A stretch of DNA of 64,000 nt from positions 434,001 to 498,000 of the forward strand of contig NZ_QZEX01000001.1 in assembly GCF_003646465.1 (NCBI RefSeq), written 5' to 3'. Below, piece after piece: positions 40,648 to 49,210 of this stretch. The position numbers and the translations under genes are program-made. Each line of letters begins with the position of its first letter. The first letter of the stretch is position 1. This DNA is from Chachezhania antarctica. Lineage in GTDB: Bacteria; Pseudomonadota; Alphaproteobacteria; Rhodobacterales; Rhodobacteraceae. The notes beneath the pieces were generated by a model, which did not search any database, was not told where the DNA came from, and worked only from the letters and a program-made list of their open reading frames with translations.

Positions 40648-41322
40648 ATGCGGGGCATGGATCGCCATTCCCGCGTCGTCGCCATCCTGAAGGTGGTGCT
40701 GCCGCTGACCGCGCTGGGCCTGATGTCGACGGTCTTCCTGCTGTCGCGGTCCGTCGATCCGACAACGGCCATCCCCTTCGCCCAGGACGAGATCGACCAG
40801 CGCACTGCCGAACAGCAGGTCACCGCGCCCGTCTACACCGGCGCCACGCGGGACGGTGACGAAATCTCGGTTTCGGCGGCCCGTGCCCGGCCTGCCCTGC
40901 CGGGATTGCCGGCACAGGCCGAGGATCTGGATGCCAGGATCCGCTTTTCCACCGGCGGCTGGGTGACGCTGAAGGCCCCGAAAGGGCAGATGCCCGATGA
41001 TAGCGAAGAGGCGGTGTTCACCGGTGGCGTCCAGATCGACAGCTCCTCCGGCTATGCGCTGCGGACGCAGGAACTGCGCGCCCGGCTCGACGGGCTGGCG
41101 CTGCGTTCGGGCGGGCCTGTCGAAGGGTTCGGGCCGGCCGGACACCTGACCGCCGGGCAAATGACGATCACGCGGGACGTGGCAGGGGGCGACGCAACCG
41201 CAACAGGAACCGCAACCGGAGAGCCTGCGGCCCCACGTCTTCGTTTTACTGGCGGGGTTCGGCTGATATATGATCCCGGAATTGCCCAGGGACAAGGTGG
41301 CGATGATAATGAAGACCAATAA
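40648..41322 (+). CDS. lptC: LPS export ABC transporter periplasmic protein LptC
   Basis: A 224-residue LptC homologue that bridges LptB2FG and LptA. RVVAILKVVLPLTALGLMSTVFLLS is the single N-terminal membrane anchor, preceded by a basic stretch. The periplasmic beta-jellyroll contains ITADEI-like blocks such as GATRDGDEISVSAARARP and a repeated short-strand pattern up to RLRFTGGVRLIYDPG. First of lptC-lptA-lptB; the stop overlaps the start of lptA by about 20 bases. The assignment rests on topology, size and position next to clear LptA and LptB. Confidence 0.87.
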   Translation: MRGMDRHSRVVAILKVVLPLTALGLMSTVFLLSRSVDPTTAIPFAQDEIDQRTAEQQVTAPVYTGATRDGDEISVSAARARPALPGLPAQAEDLDARIRFSTGGWVTLKAPKGQMPDDSEEAVFTGGVQIDSSSGYALRTQELRARLDGLALRSGGPVEGFGPAGHLTAGQMTITRDVAGGDATATGTATGEPAAPRLRFTGGVRLIYDPGIAQGQGGDDNEDQ

Positions 41323-41836
41323 TGACCGCGCCCGTTCCGGGCGGTGGGATTCCGGCCTTGTGGCCCTGTGCCTGAGCTTGTGCCTGTGTCTCTCGCCGGT
41401 GGCTGCAACCGCCCAGTCCATGGCATTCGGGTCGGCGCCCACGACGCAGGACCAGCCGGTCGACATCACGGCCGACACACTCGACATCGACCAGAACACC
41501 GGTCGAGCCGTGTTCAGCGGTAACGTGCTGGTGATCCAGGGCGACATGCGCTTGTCGGCGAAAGAGGTCGAGGTCACCTATTCCGAAGCCCGCAGCGAGA
41601 TCGAACGGGTCGAGGCGACGGGCGACGTCGTCCTTGTCAGCGGGCCGGACGAAGCTGAATCGCAAAAGGCGGTCTATACGCCGGAAAGCGGGATGGTGAC
41701 GATGACGGGAGACGTGCTTTTGACCCAGGGCCAGAACGCCGTGACCTCGCAGGAAATGACCGTCGATCTGGTGAAGGGCACCGCGCAGCTGAGCGGCCGT
41801 GTCCGGACGATCCTGAACCCCCAGCAAGAACGATGA
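41303..41836 (+). CDS. lptA: LPS transport periplasmic protein LptA
   Basis: LptA (177 aa) is the periplasmic bridge for lipopolysaccharide. After a signal peptide (SLCLCLSPVAATAQS, cleavage near residue 37-39), the OstA-like domain has QPVDITADTLDIDQNTGRAVF, GNVLVIQGDMRLSAKEVEVTY and VEATGDVVLVS. The start was set at ATG 41303 because AAGGTGG precedes it by 2-5 bases; an ATG two codons later is possible. The stop overlaps the lptB start (ATGA). Confidence 0.9.
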   Translation: MIMKTNNDRARSGRWDSGLVALCLSLCLCLSPVAATAQSMAFGSAPTTQDQPVDITADTLDIDQNTGRAVFSGNVLVIQGDMRLSAKEVEVTYSEARSEIERVEATGDVVLVSGPDEAESQKAVYTPESGMVTMTGDVLLTQGQNAVTSQEMTVDLVKGTAQLSGRVRTILNPQQER

Positions 41837-42594
41837 AGGACGGTCCCGCTCTGAAAGTCCAGGACGGCTCGGCCGGTCTGCGCATCGAGAAGCTGCGCAA
41901 GAGCTATCGCCGCCGTGTCGTCATCCGCGACGTCTCCATCGCGTTGAACCGGGGAGAGGTCGTGGCGCTTCTGGGTCCGAACGGGTCCGGCAAGACAACG
42001 CTGTTCTATTCCATCGCGGGGCTCGTCTTCCCCGAAGCAGGCACCGTCCATCTGGACGGGCGCGACGTGACCACGCTGCCGATGTACCGCCGCGCACGGC
42101 TGGGAATCGGCTACCTGCCGCAGGAAATGTCGATCTTTCGCGGCCTGTCCGTCGAAGACAACATCTCGGCCGTGCTCGATATCCACATCAGCAGTCGCCA
42201 GAAACGCAGCGTGCGACTGGAAGAGCTGCTTTCGGACTTTTCCATCGAACACCTGCGCCGGGTGCCCGCGCTGGCGCTGTCGGGCGGGGAGCGGCGGCGG
42301 GTCGAAATCGCGCGCTCGCTGGCCGCCGATCCCAGTTACCTGCTGCTGGATGAACCTTTCGCCGGGGTCGATCCGATCTCGGTCGGGGATATCCGGCACC
42401 TTGTCGCCGATCTGAAAACCCGGGGAATCGGTGTGCTGATCACCGATCACAACGTGCGCGAAACGCTCGAGATCGTGGACCGCGCCTATATTCTGCACGA
42501 CGGGCACGTCCTGATGTCCGGCACGCCGGGCGAAGTGATCGAGAACGAGAACGTCCGGCGTGTATATCTTGGCGATAACTTCCGCATGAGTTGA
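41833..42594 (+). CDS. lptB: LPS export ABC transporter ATP-binding protein LptB
   Basis: LptB (253 aa) powers lipopolysaccharide export. Walker A is LLGPNGSGKTTLFYSIAGL (about residues 48-66). The signature is ALSGGERRRVEIARSLA, Walker B is YLLLDEPFAGVDPISV, and the switch His is ITDHNVRETL. LGIGYLPQEMSIFRGLSVEDN is typical of LptB. Coupled to lptA by a 4-base overlap. In many proteobacteria rpoN follows; here the next gene is hpf after a 260-base gap. Confidence 0.95.
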   Translation: MKDGPALKVQDGSAGLRIEKLRKSYRRRVVIRDVSIALNRGEVVALLGPNGSGKTTLFYSIAGLVFPEAGTVHLDGRDVTTLPMYRRARLGIGYLPQEMSIFRGLSVEDNISAVLDIHISSRQKRSVRLEELLSDFSIEHLRRVPALALSGGERRRVEIARSLAADPSYLLLDEPFAGVDPISVGDIRHLVADLKTRGIGVLITDHNVRETLEIVDRAYILHDGHVLMSGTPGEVIENENVRRVYLGDNFRMS

Positions 42595-42657
42595 TCGTTC
42601 GGTCAGCGGAATCGGCAGCAATCGTCAGCCATCCGGTTACCAAGCGTCCGCTTTTCA

Positions 42658-42687
42658 TTGACAGAACACCGGTGTCTCGCCTCAAAT
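42658..42687 (+). promoter_or_regulatory. Putative promoter of hpf-ptsN
   Basis: TTGACA and TCAAAT are separated by 18 bases in the 260-base gap between lptB and hpf. It is the only consensus -35 in the gap and lies about 170 bases upstream of hpf. The rest of the gap (42595-42854) shows no gene. Confidence 0.45.
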
Positions 42688-42854
42688 AGGGCCATGGCGA
42701 CACGTCTTACAGATGCAATCCCGGGCCAGATCATCGAATCGATGCACTGGCTTGGCTATGCAGGACGCGCGCCCCTTCCGTTCGCCTGACCCGGATCCTG
42801 GGCCGCGATTTCGCGGTCTCCGTGTCTCGTGCGAACCCAGCTCGTGGAGTGAAC

Positions 42855-43418
42855 ATGCGCTACACAATCGCCGGCCATCAGATCGACATCGGCTCAGCCC
42901 TGCAGACCCATACCGAGACGGAAATAGAGGCCGTGGTGACAAAGTACGCCACGCAAGCCACTGACGCCAATGTGATCTATTCGAAATCGGGGCACGAATT
43001 CGCCTGCGAAACGACCCTCCACCTGTCGTCCGGGCTACGGGCGCAGGCCAGGGGCCAGGCCGGTGAAATCTATGCCGCTTTCGATGCATGTAGTGAAAAA
43101 CTCGATAAACAGCTACGCAGATACAAACGTCGTCTCAAAGATCATCACAGATCACGGTCCGAGCCGGTTGAACTTACCGGCGTGTCCTCATATATCCTCG
43201 CCGCAGAAGCGCAGGGGGATGCTGAAGAGCCCGAAAGCCTGCAGCCGATCATTGTGGCTGAAATGGAGACGAAGATCCCGTCCCTTTCGGTGGGCGAAGC
43301 GGTCATGCAGATGGAGCTGGCCGGTGCGCCCGTTCTCGTATTCAGAAACGAGGGCAAGGACGAGTTGAACGTGGTCTACCGCCGTGACGATGGCAATATC
43401 GGCTGGATCGACCCGTAA
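42855..43418 (+). CDS. hpf: Long-form ribosome hibernation-promoting factor
   Basis: Long HPF (187 aa) dimerises 70S ribosomes into inactive 100S particles in stationary or stressed cells. The N-terminal S30AE domain begins MRYTIAGHQIDIGSALQTHTE and contains the helix KLDKQLRRYKRRLKDHH. The C-terminal dimerisation domain is VVAEMETKIPSLSVGEAVMQMELAGAPVLVFRN and NVVYRRDDGNIGWI (about 133-187). GGAG lies 8 bases before the ATG at 42855. It precedes ptsN by 57 bases. Confidence 0.94.
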   Translation: MRYTIAGHQIDIGSALQTHTETEIEAVVTKYATQATDANVIYSKSGHEFACETTLHLSSGLRAQARGQAGEIYAAFDACSEKLDKQLRRYKRRLKDHHRSRSEPVELTGVSSYILAAEAQGDAEEPESLQPIIVAEMETKIPSLSVGEAVMQMELAGAPVLVFRNEGKDELNVVYRRDDGNIGWIDP

Positions 43419-43475
43419 GCGACGCATGCGAGGTCGGGACCCGTTCGCGGGTTCCCGGATCAGGAGACTGTTACG

Positions 43476-43940
43476 ATGACTCTGTCCGGTATTTTGCCGC
43501 CCAAGGCGGTGAAGGTGCTTTCTGCGCCCTCGAGCAAGAAGCGCCTTCTCCATGACATCGCCGACCTTGCCGCCGGCATCTACGACCTGCCGGCGCGGGG
43601 GGTTCTGGACGCCCTGATCGAACGCGAAGGCCTTGGCCCCACCGGTGTGGGCCATGGCGTTGCCCTGCCACATGCCCGGATTCCCGAGCTCGACCGCGTG
43701 GTCGGGCTTTTCGTGATGCTGGAAAAGCCCATCGACTACGACGCGGTGGACCGTCAGCCCGTCGACATCACCTTTTCGCTGTTCGCGCCGATGGAGGCCG
43801 GGGTCATGCACCTGAAGGCGCTGGCGCTGGTGTCGCGCACGCTGCGCAACGCCGATCTGTGCAACAAGCTGCGCGCCAACCCCGATCCGGCGAAGCTGCA
43901 CGCGATCCTGACCGAGGCCCAGGCCGACAAGGCCGCCTGA
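43476..43940 (+). CDS. ptsN: PTS IIA-like nitrogen-regulatory protein PtsN (EIIANtr)
   Basis: PtsN (154 aa) is a phosphorylatable EIIA component that regulates nitrogen, carbon and potassium metabolism. Phospho-His lies in VGHGVALPHARIPEL (about residue 66). HDIADLAAGIYDLPARGVLDAL and LFAPMEAGVMHLKALALVSRTL are typical. No transport domain is attached. Convergent with the response regulator-PP2C gene, with only 4 bases between stops. Confidence 0.93.
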   Translation: MTLSGILPPKAVKVLSAPSSKKRLLHDIADLAAGIYDLPARGVLDALIEREGLGPTGVGHGVALPHARIPELDRVVGLFVMLEKPIDYDAVDRQPVDITFSLFAPMEAGVMHLKALALVSRTLRNADLCNKLRANPDPAKLHAILTEAQADKAA

Positions 43941-43944
43941 CGGC

Positions 43945-45231
43945 CTATCCCGGGAAGAATTCGAACATCGCGGCCGACACGTCGTCTTCCAGCCCTTCAA
44001 GGCTGCTGTCCATGAGCGTGAAGAGACTGGCGTAAAGCTCGTCCAGGAAGGCACGACCGGGGTGGATCTGCTGGCAGGCCCGGACAATGTCCAGCAATCC
44101 CGAATCGTCCAGATACTTGCCGCCGTGCACCCGGCATTCGGTGAAGCCGTCGGAATAGGCCAGCAGCCTGTCCCCCGGCGCCATGTCGAATTCGGTCGAG
44201 ACATAGTGGGCATCCGGCATCAGCCCGATGGGCAGGCTGCCGTCGCCGATGAATTCGGCCGACCCGTCGGCGTGGATCAGCAGCGGATGCGGATGGCCCG
44301 CGCGCACCATGCGCACCTTGCCCGTGGTCAGGTCCACCGTGGCGTAGACCATCGTGAAATACTCCTCGATCCCCTTGTCGGCGACGATCCGGGCGTTCAG
44401 CTGTGCGGCCACGTCCTCGGGCGGGCGCAGCGTGAAGCGGCCATCGGCCTGCCGTTCCATTGCGACGTTCTGATCGTGGAAGCTGCTGGAAAGGTACCCG
44501 CCCAGCCGGGCCGTCATCATGGCCGACGTGATGCCGTGCCCCGACACGTCGATGCTGAAGAACCCCACCTGATCGTCCTGCGGGGAAAACATGCCGACAA
44601 GATCGCCGCCGATATGCCCGCAGGGCTTCAGCAGCAGATCCACCCGCGACCGCCCGAACATGGCCGTGCTTTCCGGGACAAGCGATTCCTGGATCGTCTT
44701 GGCCTGGATCAGGTCGCGGTCAATGGAATCGTAGAAGCACTGCAGCTTGCGCAGCGCTTCCGTCAGCATGGTGTTTTTCTTCGTCAGTTCGCGGTGCATC
44801 GACAGGATGCGTTCACCGGCCGAGATCCGGGCGCGCAATTCATCCGCGTTCACGGGTTTGGTCAGGAAATCGTCGGCCCCGGCGTCCAGCCCTTCGGCGA
44901 CTTCGTCCTTCTCGCTCTTGGACGTCAGGAGGATGAAATAGCCGAATTCGGGCAGATCGCGGAACTTGCGACAGAATTCCAGCCCGTTCATGCCCGGCAT
45001 CATCCAGTCGCTGATCGCCAGATCGGGCATGTCAGCGGCACAGATCGCCAGCGCGTCGTCACCATTGTCAGCCTCCACCACGCTCATGCCCAGTTTGGTC
45101 AGGTGGCTGGCCAGGATGCGGCGCTGTAACCGGCTGTCATCGACGATCACCACCCGCTTGATGGCACCGCAATTGCCCGAAGGCTGTGCCTTCAGAAACG
45201 GTGCTAGGCCGTCGACGATGGATTGTGTCAC
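43945..45231 (-). CDS. Response regulator fused to PP2C-type (SpoIIE-like) phosphatase
   Basis: A 428-residue signalling protein. The receiver domain covers about residues 24-145, with VVIVDDSRLQRRIL (acidic pair 31-32), phospho-acceptor Asp75 in LAISDWMMPGMNG, and LTKPVN Lys. A linker helix (MHRELTKKNTMLTEALRKLQCFY) precedes the PP2C domain (about 190-428) with DLLLKPCGHIGGDLVGMF, SIDVSGHGITSAMMT, VRAGHPHPLLI and LLAYSDGFTECR. Metal-binding Asp/Gly motifs are intact. The partner is likely the divergently encoded Hpt protein at 45452. Targets (anti-sigma antagonists or second messengers) are not visible in the window. Confidence 0.93.
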   Translation of the reverse strand: MTQSIVDGLAPFLKAQPSGNCGAIKRVVIVDDSRLQRRILASHLTKLGMSVVEADNGDDALAICAADMPDLAISDWMMPGMNGLEFCRKFRDLPEFGYFILLTSKSEKDEVAEGLDAGADDFLTKPVNADELRARISAGERILSMHRELTKKNTMLTEALRKLQCFYDSIDRDLIQAKTIQESLVPESTAMFGRSRVDLLLKPCGHIGGDLVGMFSPQDDQVGFFSIDVSGHGITSAMMTARLGGYLSSSFHDQNVAMERQADGRFTLRPPEDVAAQLNARIVADKGIEEYFTMVYATVDLTTGKVRMVRAGHPHPLLIHADGSAEFIGDGSLPIGLMPDAHYVSTEFDMAPGDRLLAYSDGFTECRVHGGKYLDDSGLLDIVRACQQIHPGRAFLDELYASLFTLMDSSLEGLEDDVSAAMFEFFPG

Positions 45232-45451
45232 GCGTGCATGTCCCTTGCAGGCCCTTCAGCCCGTCGCGCAGACCCTGCCTGAAAACGGTTAAGGCACCGT
45301 GAAATGCCGGATCCCGCTTTGCTTCGACCGCGGGGCTTAATCCGGGGTTAAATCCGGTCTGTCATGATGTCGGACGTAATGGATGCGGACCGGTTCCGCA
45401 GGATCGCGACAGTGGGCGCGCGTAACTCCCACAGGAGGGAGATGGTTTTCG

Positions 45452-45772
45452 ATGATCGATTGGTCCCGGGTCGACGAACTCCGCAATGAAGTCTGCGCTT
45501 CGGATTTCACCGAGGTCGTCGACCTGTTCCTCGAAGAAGTGTCAGACGCAATCGAAATCCTGCCTCGCGCCGCGGCGCAGGGGGAGCTGGAGCAGGCCAT
45601 GCATTTCCTCAAGGGCAGCTCGGCCAGCCTTGGCTTCAGAAGCTTCTCCGTCAAGTGCCGCAACGGGGAGAAGATGGCCGCGGAAGGCCGCGCATCGGAC
45701 ATCGACCTGGCGGAGCTGGCAATCGAATTCCAGAGATCGAAGGCGGCCTTCCTGAACGGGCTGGGAAAGTAG
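45452..45772 (+). CDS. Hpt domain phosphotransfer protein
   Basis: A 106-residue single-domain phosphotransfer protein. The phospho-acceptor His51 lies in AMHFLKGSSASLGF. FTEVVDLFLEEVSDAIEIL is the first helix of the four-helix bundle. It is divergent from the response regulator-PP2C gene across a 220-base region (45232-45451) in which both promoters should lie; no other signal is visible there. GGAGGGAG precedes the ATG. The pairing suggests a phosphorelay His51 to Asp75. Confidence 0.9.
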   Translation: MIDWSRVDELRNEVCASDFTEVVDLFLEEVSDAIEILPRAAAQGELEQAMHFLKGSSASLGFRSFSVKCRNGEKMAAEGRASDIDLAELAIEFQRSKAAFLNGLGK

Positions 45773-45783
45773 GTCCGCGCGCG

Positions 45784-46545
45784 TCAGGCCACCAGATCGC
45801 GTTCTTCGACGAAATAGCCGTAGATCGTCGTCATGATGCTGAGATTGATCATGAACATCAGCCATCCCGCCACAAGCTGCAGGATCAGTCCAAGGACCGT
45901 ATCGCCCATGATTGCGCCGGGCAGGTTCAGAAGGAAGCTGAGGATTCCCACAGTAACGGTTAGGAATACCGGTCCGAAACCGGCTGACTGGGTCGCTTCC
46001 CATGCCTCGCCGAATGTCATTTTCCGACCCACCGCCGCGGCGGGAAGCGTCGGGCAGAGGCGGTAAAATGCGCAGAAGCATGCCAGTGTCCCAAGGATCG
46101 TGAGCGCCGCCAGCAGCAGACCGCCGCCCTGCACCATGACGTGAAACCCGGTGCTGAGGAGTACCAGGAAGAGAAAAAGTGGCAGCAAAATCAGTAAGAA
46201 GCCAAGTGCTAGGCCGCGACCCAGATAGCTGGCCATGCACGAACCATGCCAGCGAGGAAGAATTCCGGCCGGTTGCTCTTCCATCAGGACAAAGCGGTGC
46301 CAACCCACGGCCACCCACAATCCGGCAACAATTAAGACCGTCAGGAACAACAGGTATCCGATTGTGGTTGCGCCCGTTACGGGGACAGGGGGATAGGAAG
46401 CGCCGGTGAGGGGAACGAGAAAAAGCATGAGAATGGCCGCGCCAAGAGCGACGGCCCCGATGAAAGGCACAATCGACAGCCGCAGCGCAGGCCCGATATT
46501 GCGAAAGACCATCCCAAGAGCATGCACGAAAAGCTTCCAGATCAT
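45784..46545 (-). CDS. Multi-spanning membrane protein of unknown function
   Basis: A 253-residue inner-membrane protein with about six hydrophobic segments: LSIVPFIGAVALGAAILMLF, GYLLFLTVLIVAGLWVAVGW, ALGFLLILLPLFLFLVLLST, GGLLLAALTILGTLACFCAF, FLTVTVGILSFLLNLPGAI and LILQLVAGWLMFMINLSIM. The segment VGRKMTFGEAWEATQ is a conserved-looking loop. No motif gives a function. The start is the ATG at 46545 (MIWKLFVHALG). It is convergent with hpt and divergent from argG. Confidence 0.8.
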   Translation of the reverse strand: MIWKLFVHALGMVFRNIGPALRLSIVPFIGAVALGAAILMLFLVPLTGASYPPVPVTGATTIGYLLFLTVLIVAGLWVAVGWHRFVLMEEQPAGILPRWHGSCMASYLGRGLALGFLLILLPLFLFLVLLSTGFHVMVQGGGLLLAALTILGTLACFCAFYRLCPTLPAAAVGRKMTFGEAWEATQSAGFGPVFLTVTVGILSFLLNLPGAIMGDTVLGLILQLVAGWLMFMINLSIMTTIYGYFVEERDLVA

Positions 46546-46680
46546 CGGATCAACCTTGTACCATTGTGACGGTACACGCCTAACACGAGCGTCGTCGTGC
46601 AGCCAGATCAGGCAAGCCACCTTGCCCAGCCCGGGGAAACCTAGTATCCGCGCGCGCACCGTCTGAATGGAGCTCCGCCG

Positions 46681-47904
46681 ATGTCCGCACCCAAGAAAGT
46701 CGTCCTTGCCTATTCCGGCGGGCTCGATACCTCGATCATCCTGAAATGGCTGGAGACGGAGTACGGCTGCGAAGTCGTGACCTTCACCGCCGACCTGGGC
46801 CAGGGCGAGGAGCTGGAACCGGCCCGCGCCAAGGCCGAGATGATGGGCGTGAAGGAGATCTACATCGAAGACGTGCGCGAGGAATTCGTGCGCGATTTCG
46901 TCTTCCCGATGTTCCGCGCCAACGCGGTCTACGAAGGGCTCTACCTGCTGGGCACGTCCATCGCGCGGCCGCTGATTTCCAAGCGGCTGGTCGAGATCGC
47001 GGAAGAAACCGGCGCCGATGCAATTGCACACGGTGCGACGGGCAAGGGCAACGATCAGGTCCGCTTCGAACTGGCCGCCTATGCGCTGAACCCCGCGATC
47101 AAGGTGATCGCGCCCTGGCGGATCTGGGACCTGACCAGCCGGACGCGGCTTCTGGAATTCGCCGAACAGCACCAGATCCCCATTGCCAAGGACAAGCGTG
47201 GCGAGGCGCCGTTTTCGGTCGATGCGAACCTGCTGCACACGTCGTCGGAAGGCCGCGTGCTGGAAGATCCCGCCGTCGAGGCGCCGGAATACGTCTACCA
47301 GCGCACCGAAGACCCGCTGAACGCGCCGGACACGCCGGAATTTGTCGAGATCACGTTCGAGAAGGGCGACGCGGTTGCCATCGACGGCACCGAGATGAGC
47401 CCGGCCACGATCCTGACCCAGCTGAACGAACTGGGCCGCAAGCACGGTGTTGGCCGGCTGGATTTCGTGGAAAACCGCTTCGTCGGCATGAAATCCCGCG
47501 GCATCTACGAAACGCCGGGCGGAGAGATCCTGCTGGAGGCCCATCGCGGGATCGAGCAGATCACGCTGGATTCCGGCGCCGGGCACCTGAAGGATTCGAT
47601 CATGCCGCGCTATGCGGAGCTGATCTACAACGGCTTCTGGTTCTCGCCCGAACGCGAGATGCTGCAGGCCCTGATCGACAAGAGCCAGGAGCATGTCACC
47701 GGCACGGTGAAGCTGATGCTCTACAAGGGCTCGGCCCGGACGGTGGCGCGCTGGTCGGATCATTCGCTCTATTCCGAGGCACACGTGACCTTCGAGGAGG
47801 ATGCAGGTGCCTATGATCAGAAGGATGCGGCCGGCTTCATCCAGCTGAACGCGCTGCGCCTGAAGCTTCTGGCGATGCGCAACAAGCGGGTCGGCGGCAA
47901 GTAA
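46681..47904 (+). CDS. argG: Argininosuccinate synthase
   Basis: ArgG (407 aa) joins citrulline and aspartate with ATP in arginine biosynthesis. [19 protein letters not shown] is the PP-loop. [31 protein letters not shown] and [21 protein letters not shown] are diagnostic. [15 protein letters not shown] is intact. The length and start match the family. Followed by a very long perfect inverted repeat. Confidence 0.97.
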   Translation: MSAPKKVVLAYSGGLDTSIILKWLETEYGCEVVTFTADLGQGEELEPARAKAEMMGVKEIYIEDVREEFVRDFVFPMFRANAVYEGLYLLGTSIARPLISKRLVEIAEETGADAIAHGATGKGNDQVRFELAAYALNPAIKVIAPWRIWDLTSRTRLLEFAEQHQIPIAKDKRGEAPFSVDANLLHTSSEGRVLEDPAVEAPEYVYQRTEDPLNAPDTPEFVEITFEKGDAVAIDGTEMSPATILTQLNELGRKHGVGRLDFVENRFVGMKSRGIYETPGGEILLEAHRGIEQITLDSGAGHLKDSIMPRYAELIYNGFWFSPEREMLQALIDKSQEHVTGTVKLMLYKGSARTVARWSDHSLYSEAHVTFEEDAGAYDQKDAAGFIQLNALRLKLLAMRNKRVGGK

Positions 47905-47914
47905 CGCCTTAAGG

Positions 47915-48007
47915 GCCGGACCGCGCCCGATCCCGGCCCGCCCACCCACCCGAACGGGTGAAATCCCTGCGGGCTTTCACCCTCGCCGGGATCGGGCGCG
48001 GTCCGGC
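47915..48007. repeat. Long composite inverted repeat after argG
   Basis: Two perfect 23-base arms (47915-47937 and 47985-48007), GCCGGACCGCGCCCGATCCC and onward, enclose an inner stem GGGTGAAA / TTTCACCC (47956-47963 and 47975-47982). It lies between convergent argG (+) and the DUF2798 gene (-). No T-run follows, so it may act as a bidirectional RNA stabiliser or terminator, or be a REP-like element. Confidence 0.8.
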
Positions 48008-48040
48008 GCTGCATTTCCGACCGTCGCGGCGGCCGCTTCC

Positions 48041-48265
48041 CTACTGGCCGCTGATCCGGGTCGCGAGGGTTCGCACCGGACGGTCGACGACCAGGGCGAT
48101 CACAACGCCCAGCGGCCAACCGATCAGGAACCCCTTGCCCCAGGATATCATCCAGTGCTCGGTCATGCCGAGGTGCAGGAAACTGAAGAACCCTGCAAAG
48201 ATGAACGACATGACAGCGGACATAAGCGCCGCCATGGCAAGGTCGAACTTGAGATCCTTGGACAC
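48041..48265 (-). CDS. DUF2798 small membrane protein
   Basis: A 74-residue two-helix membrane protein. LAMAALMSAVMSFIFAGFFSF and WGKGFLIGWPLGVVIALVVDRPVR match the DUF2798 pattern. The start is GTG 48265, with a perfect AAGGAGGT 4-5 bases upstream; a longer in-frame ATG at 48313 has no ribosome binding site. Function unknown. Convergent with argG. Confidence 0.82.
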   Translation of the reverse strand: MSKDLKFDLAMAALMSAVMSFIFAGFFSFLHLGMTEHWMISWGKGFLIGWPLGVVIALVVDRPVRTLATRISGQ

Positions 48266-48513
48266 TTGTACCTCCTTGAACCAACGCCACAGGTGGCGCG
48301 TTTTACCAATCAATGAAATACGTTAGCGGAGATCCCGCTGCACGCACTGCAAAATGGACCGATGCGCAAGGGGTTGCCAACCCGAAAGTCGCCGCCATGG
48401 GCGGCTCCGTGCGCAATTGCCCGGGCGATGGGCGGTTCGAGCTGTCCGGGGCCGATCCCGTCCAGTCTTCGGGCCTTGGGCCGCCCCCATTGACAAAGGC
48501 TACGCCAAGAAAA
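48266..48513. other. Gap with no recognisable gene
   Basis: The 310-base gap from 48266 to 48575 contains the terminator of the small heat-shock gene at its right end (48514-48543). Short frames exist on both strands, but one reads through the terminator and neither has a ribosome binding site or family similarity. I see nothing else here. Confidence 0.5.
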
Positions 48514-48543
48514 AAGCCCCGCACGGCGATCCGTGCGGGGCTT
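48514..48543 (-). terminator. Intrinsic terminator of hsp20 gene
   Basis: Perfect 13-base stem AAGCCCCGCACGG / CCGTGCGGGGCTT with a 4-base loop. On the minus strand it is followed by TTTTCTTGG, 33 bases after the hsp20 stop at 48576. Confidence 0.88.
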
Positions 48544-48575
48544 CGTGTGAATGATCGTTCCTGAAAGAACGGGTC

Positions 48576-49052
48576 TTAGTTCACCGCGTTCTGATCGACG
48601 CTGGCTTCGACGACATTGTTGTCGGCAGTGTCCGACGCGATGGCGACGCGGCGCGGTTTCAGCGCCTCGGGCACTTCGCGCTTCAGGTCGATATGCAGCA
48701 TGCCGTCCGAATGGCTGGCGCCGGTCACGTAGACGTGGTCGGCCAGCGCAAAGCGGCGTTCGAAGGCACGGGTGGCGATGCCGCGGTGCAGGAACTTGCG
48801 CTCTTCGGTCTCGTCGGCCTTTCGGGCCGCCACGACCAGTGCGTTCTCCTTCACTTCGACCGAAAGATCCTCGGCCGAGAACCCGGCAACGGCGACCGAA
48901 ATCCGGTAGGCGTCGTCCGCGGTCTTTTCGATGTTGTACGGGGGGTAGGTGGGCTGCTGAGCCTCACTGCTCATCACGCGGTCCATCATGTCTGCGATCT
49001 GGTCGAAACCGACGGTGGCGCGGTGCAGCGGTGCAAAGTCAAACGTACGCAT
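48576..49052 (-). CDS. Small heat-shock protein (Hsp20/alpha-crystallin family, IbpA-like)
   Basis: A 158-residue small heat-shock protein that binds unfolding proteins in large oligomers. The N-terminus MRTFDFAPLHRATVGFDQI is class A, IbpA-like. The alpha-crystallin domain covers about 42-140, with YNIEKTADDAYRISVAVAGF, VAARKADETEERKFLHRGIA and FERRFALADHVYVTGA. The C-terminal IxI-like motif is not obvious. A heat-shock-like promoter lies at 49149-49177, and the terminator at 48514 ends the transcript. Confidence 0.93.
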   Translation of the reverse strand: MRTFDFAPLHRATVGFDQIADMMDRVMSSEAQQPTYPPYNIEKTADDAYRISVAVAGFSAEDLSVEVKENALVVAARKADETEERKFLHRGIATRAFERRFALADHVYVTGASHSDGMLHIDLKREVPEALKPRRVAIASDTADNNVVEASVDQNAVN

Positions 49053-49148
49053 ATGTATCATCCTCATCTCGTGAGCGATTATCATGTGCCCTCCATCCGG
49101 ACGGGCGGTTCTTCAGCAGGACCCAGATGTGGCGCCCTGCTGGTCAGG

Positions 49149-49177
49149 ATGTGGGAATGTCTCCGCGGCCTGTCAAG
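49149..49177 (-). promoter_or_regulatory. Sigma-32 (RpoH)-like promoter of hsp20
   Basis: On the minus strand CTTGAC is followed after 16 bases by CCCACAT, close to the RpoH pattern (CTTGAA with a CCCCAT-type -10). It lies about 100 bases upstream of the hsp20 ATG, between hsp20 and glcF. The match was judged by eye. Confidence 0.5.
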
Positions 49178-49210
49178 ACATGTGCACGCGAGAAATGCGA
49201 CCCTGCGCCG

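Noticed and set aside
46546-47949. Upstream half of a 721-codon minus-strand frame running through argG
   Set aside because: Only the last 253 codons form a plausible membrane protein; the rest is antisense to argG.
48313-48564. 83-codon plus-strand frame in the gap left of hsp20
   Set aside because: Reads through the intrinsic terminator of hsp20 and has no ribosome binding site or similarity.
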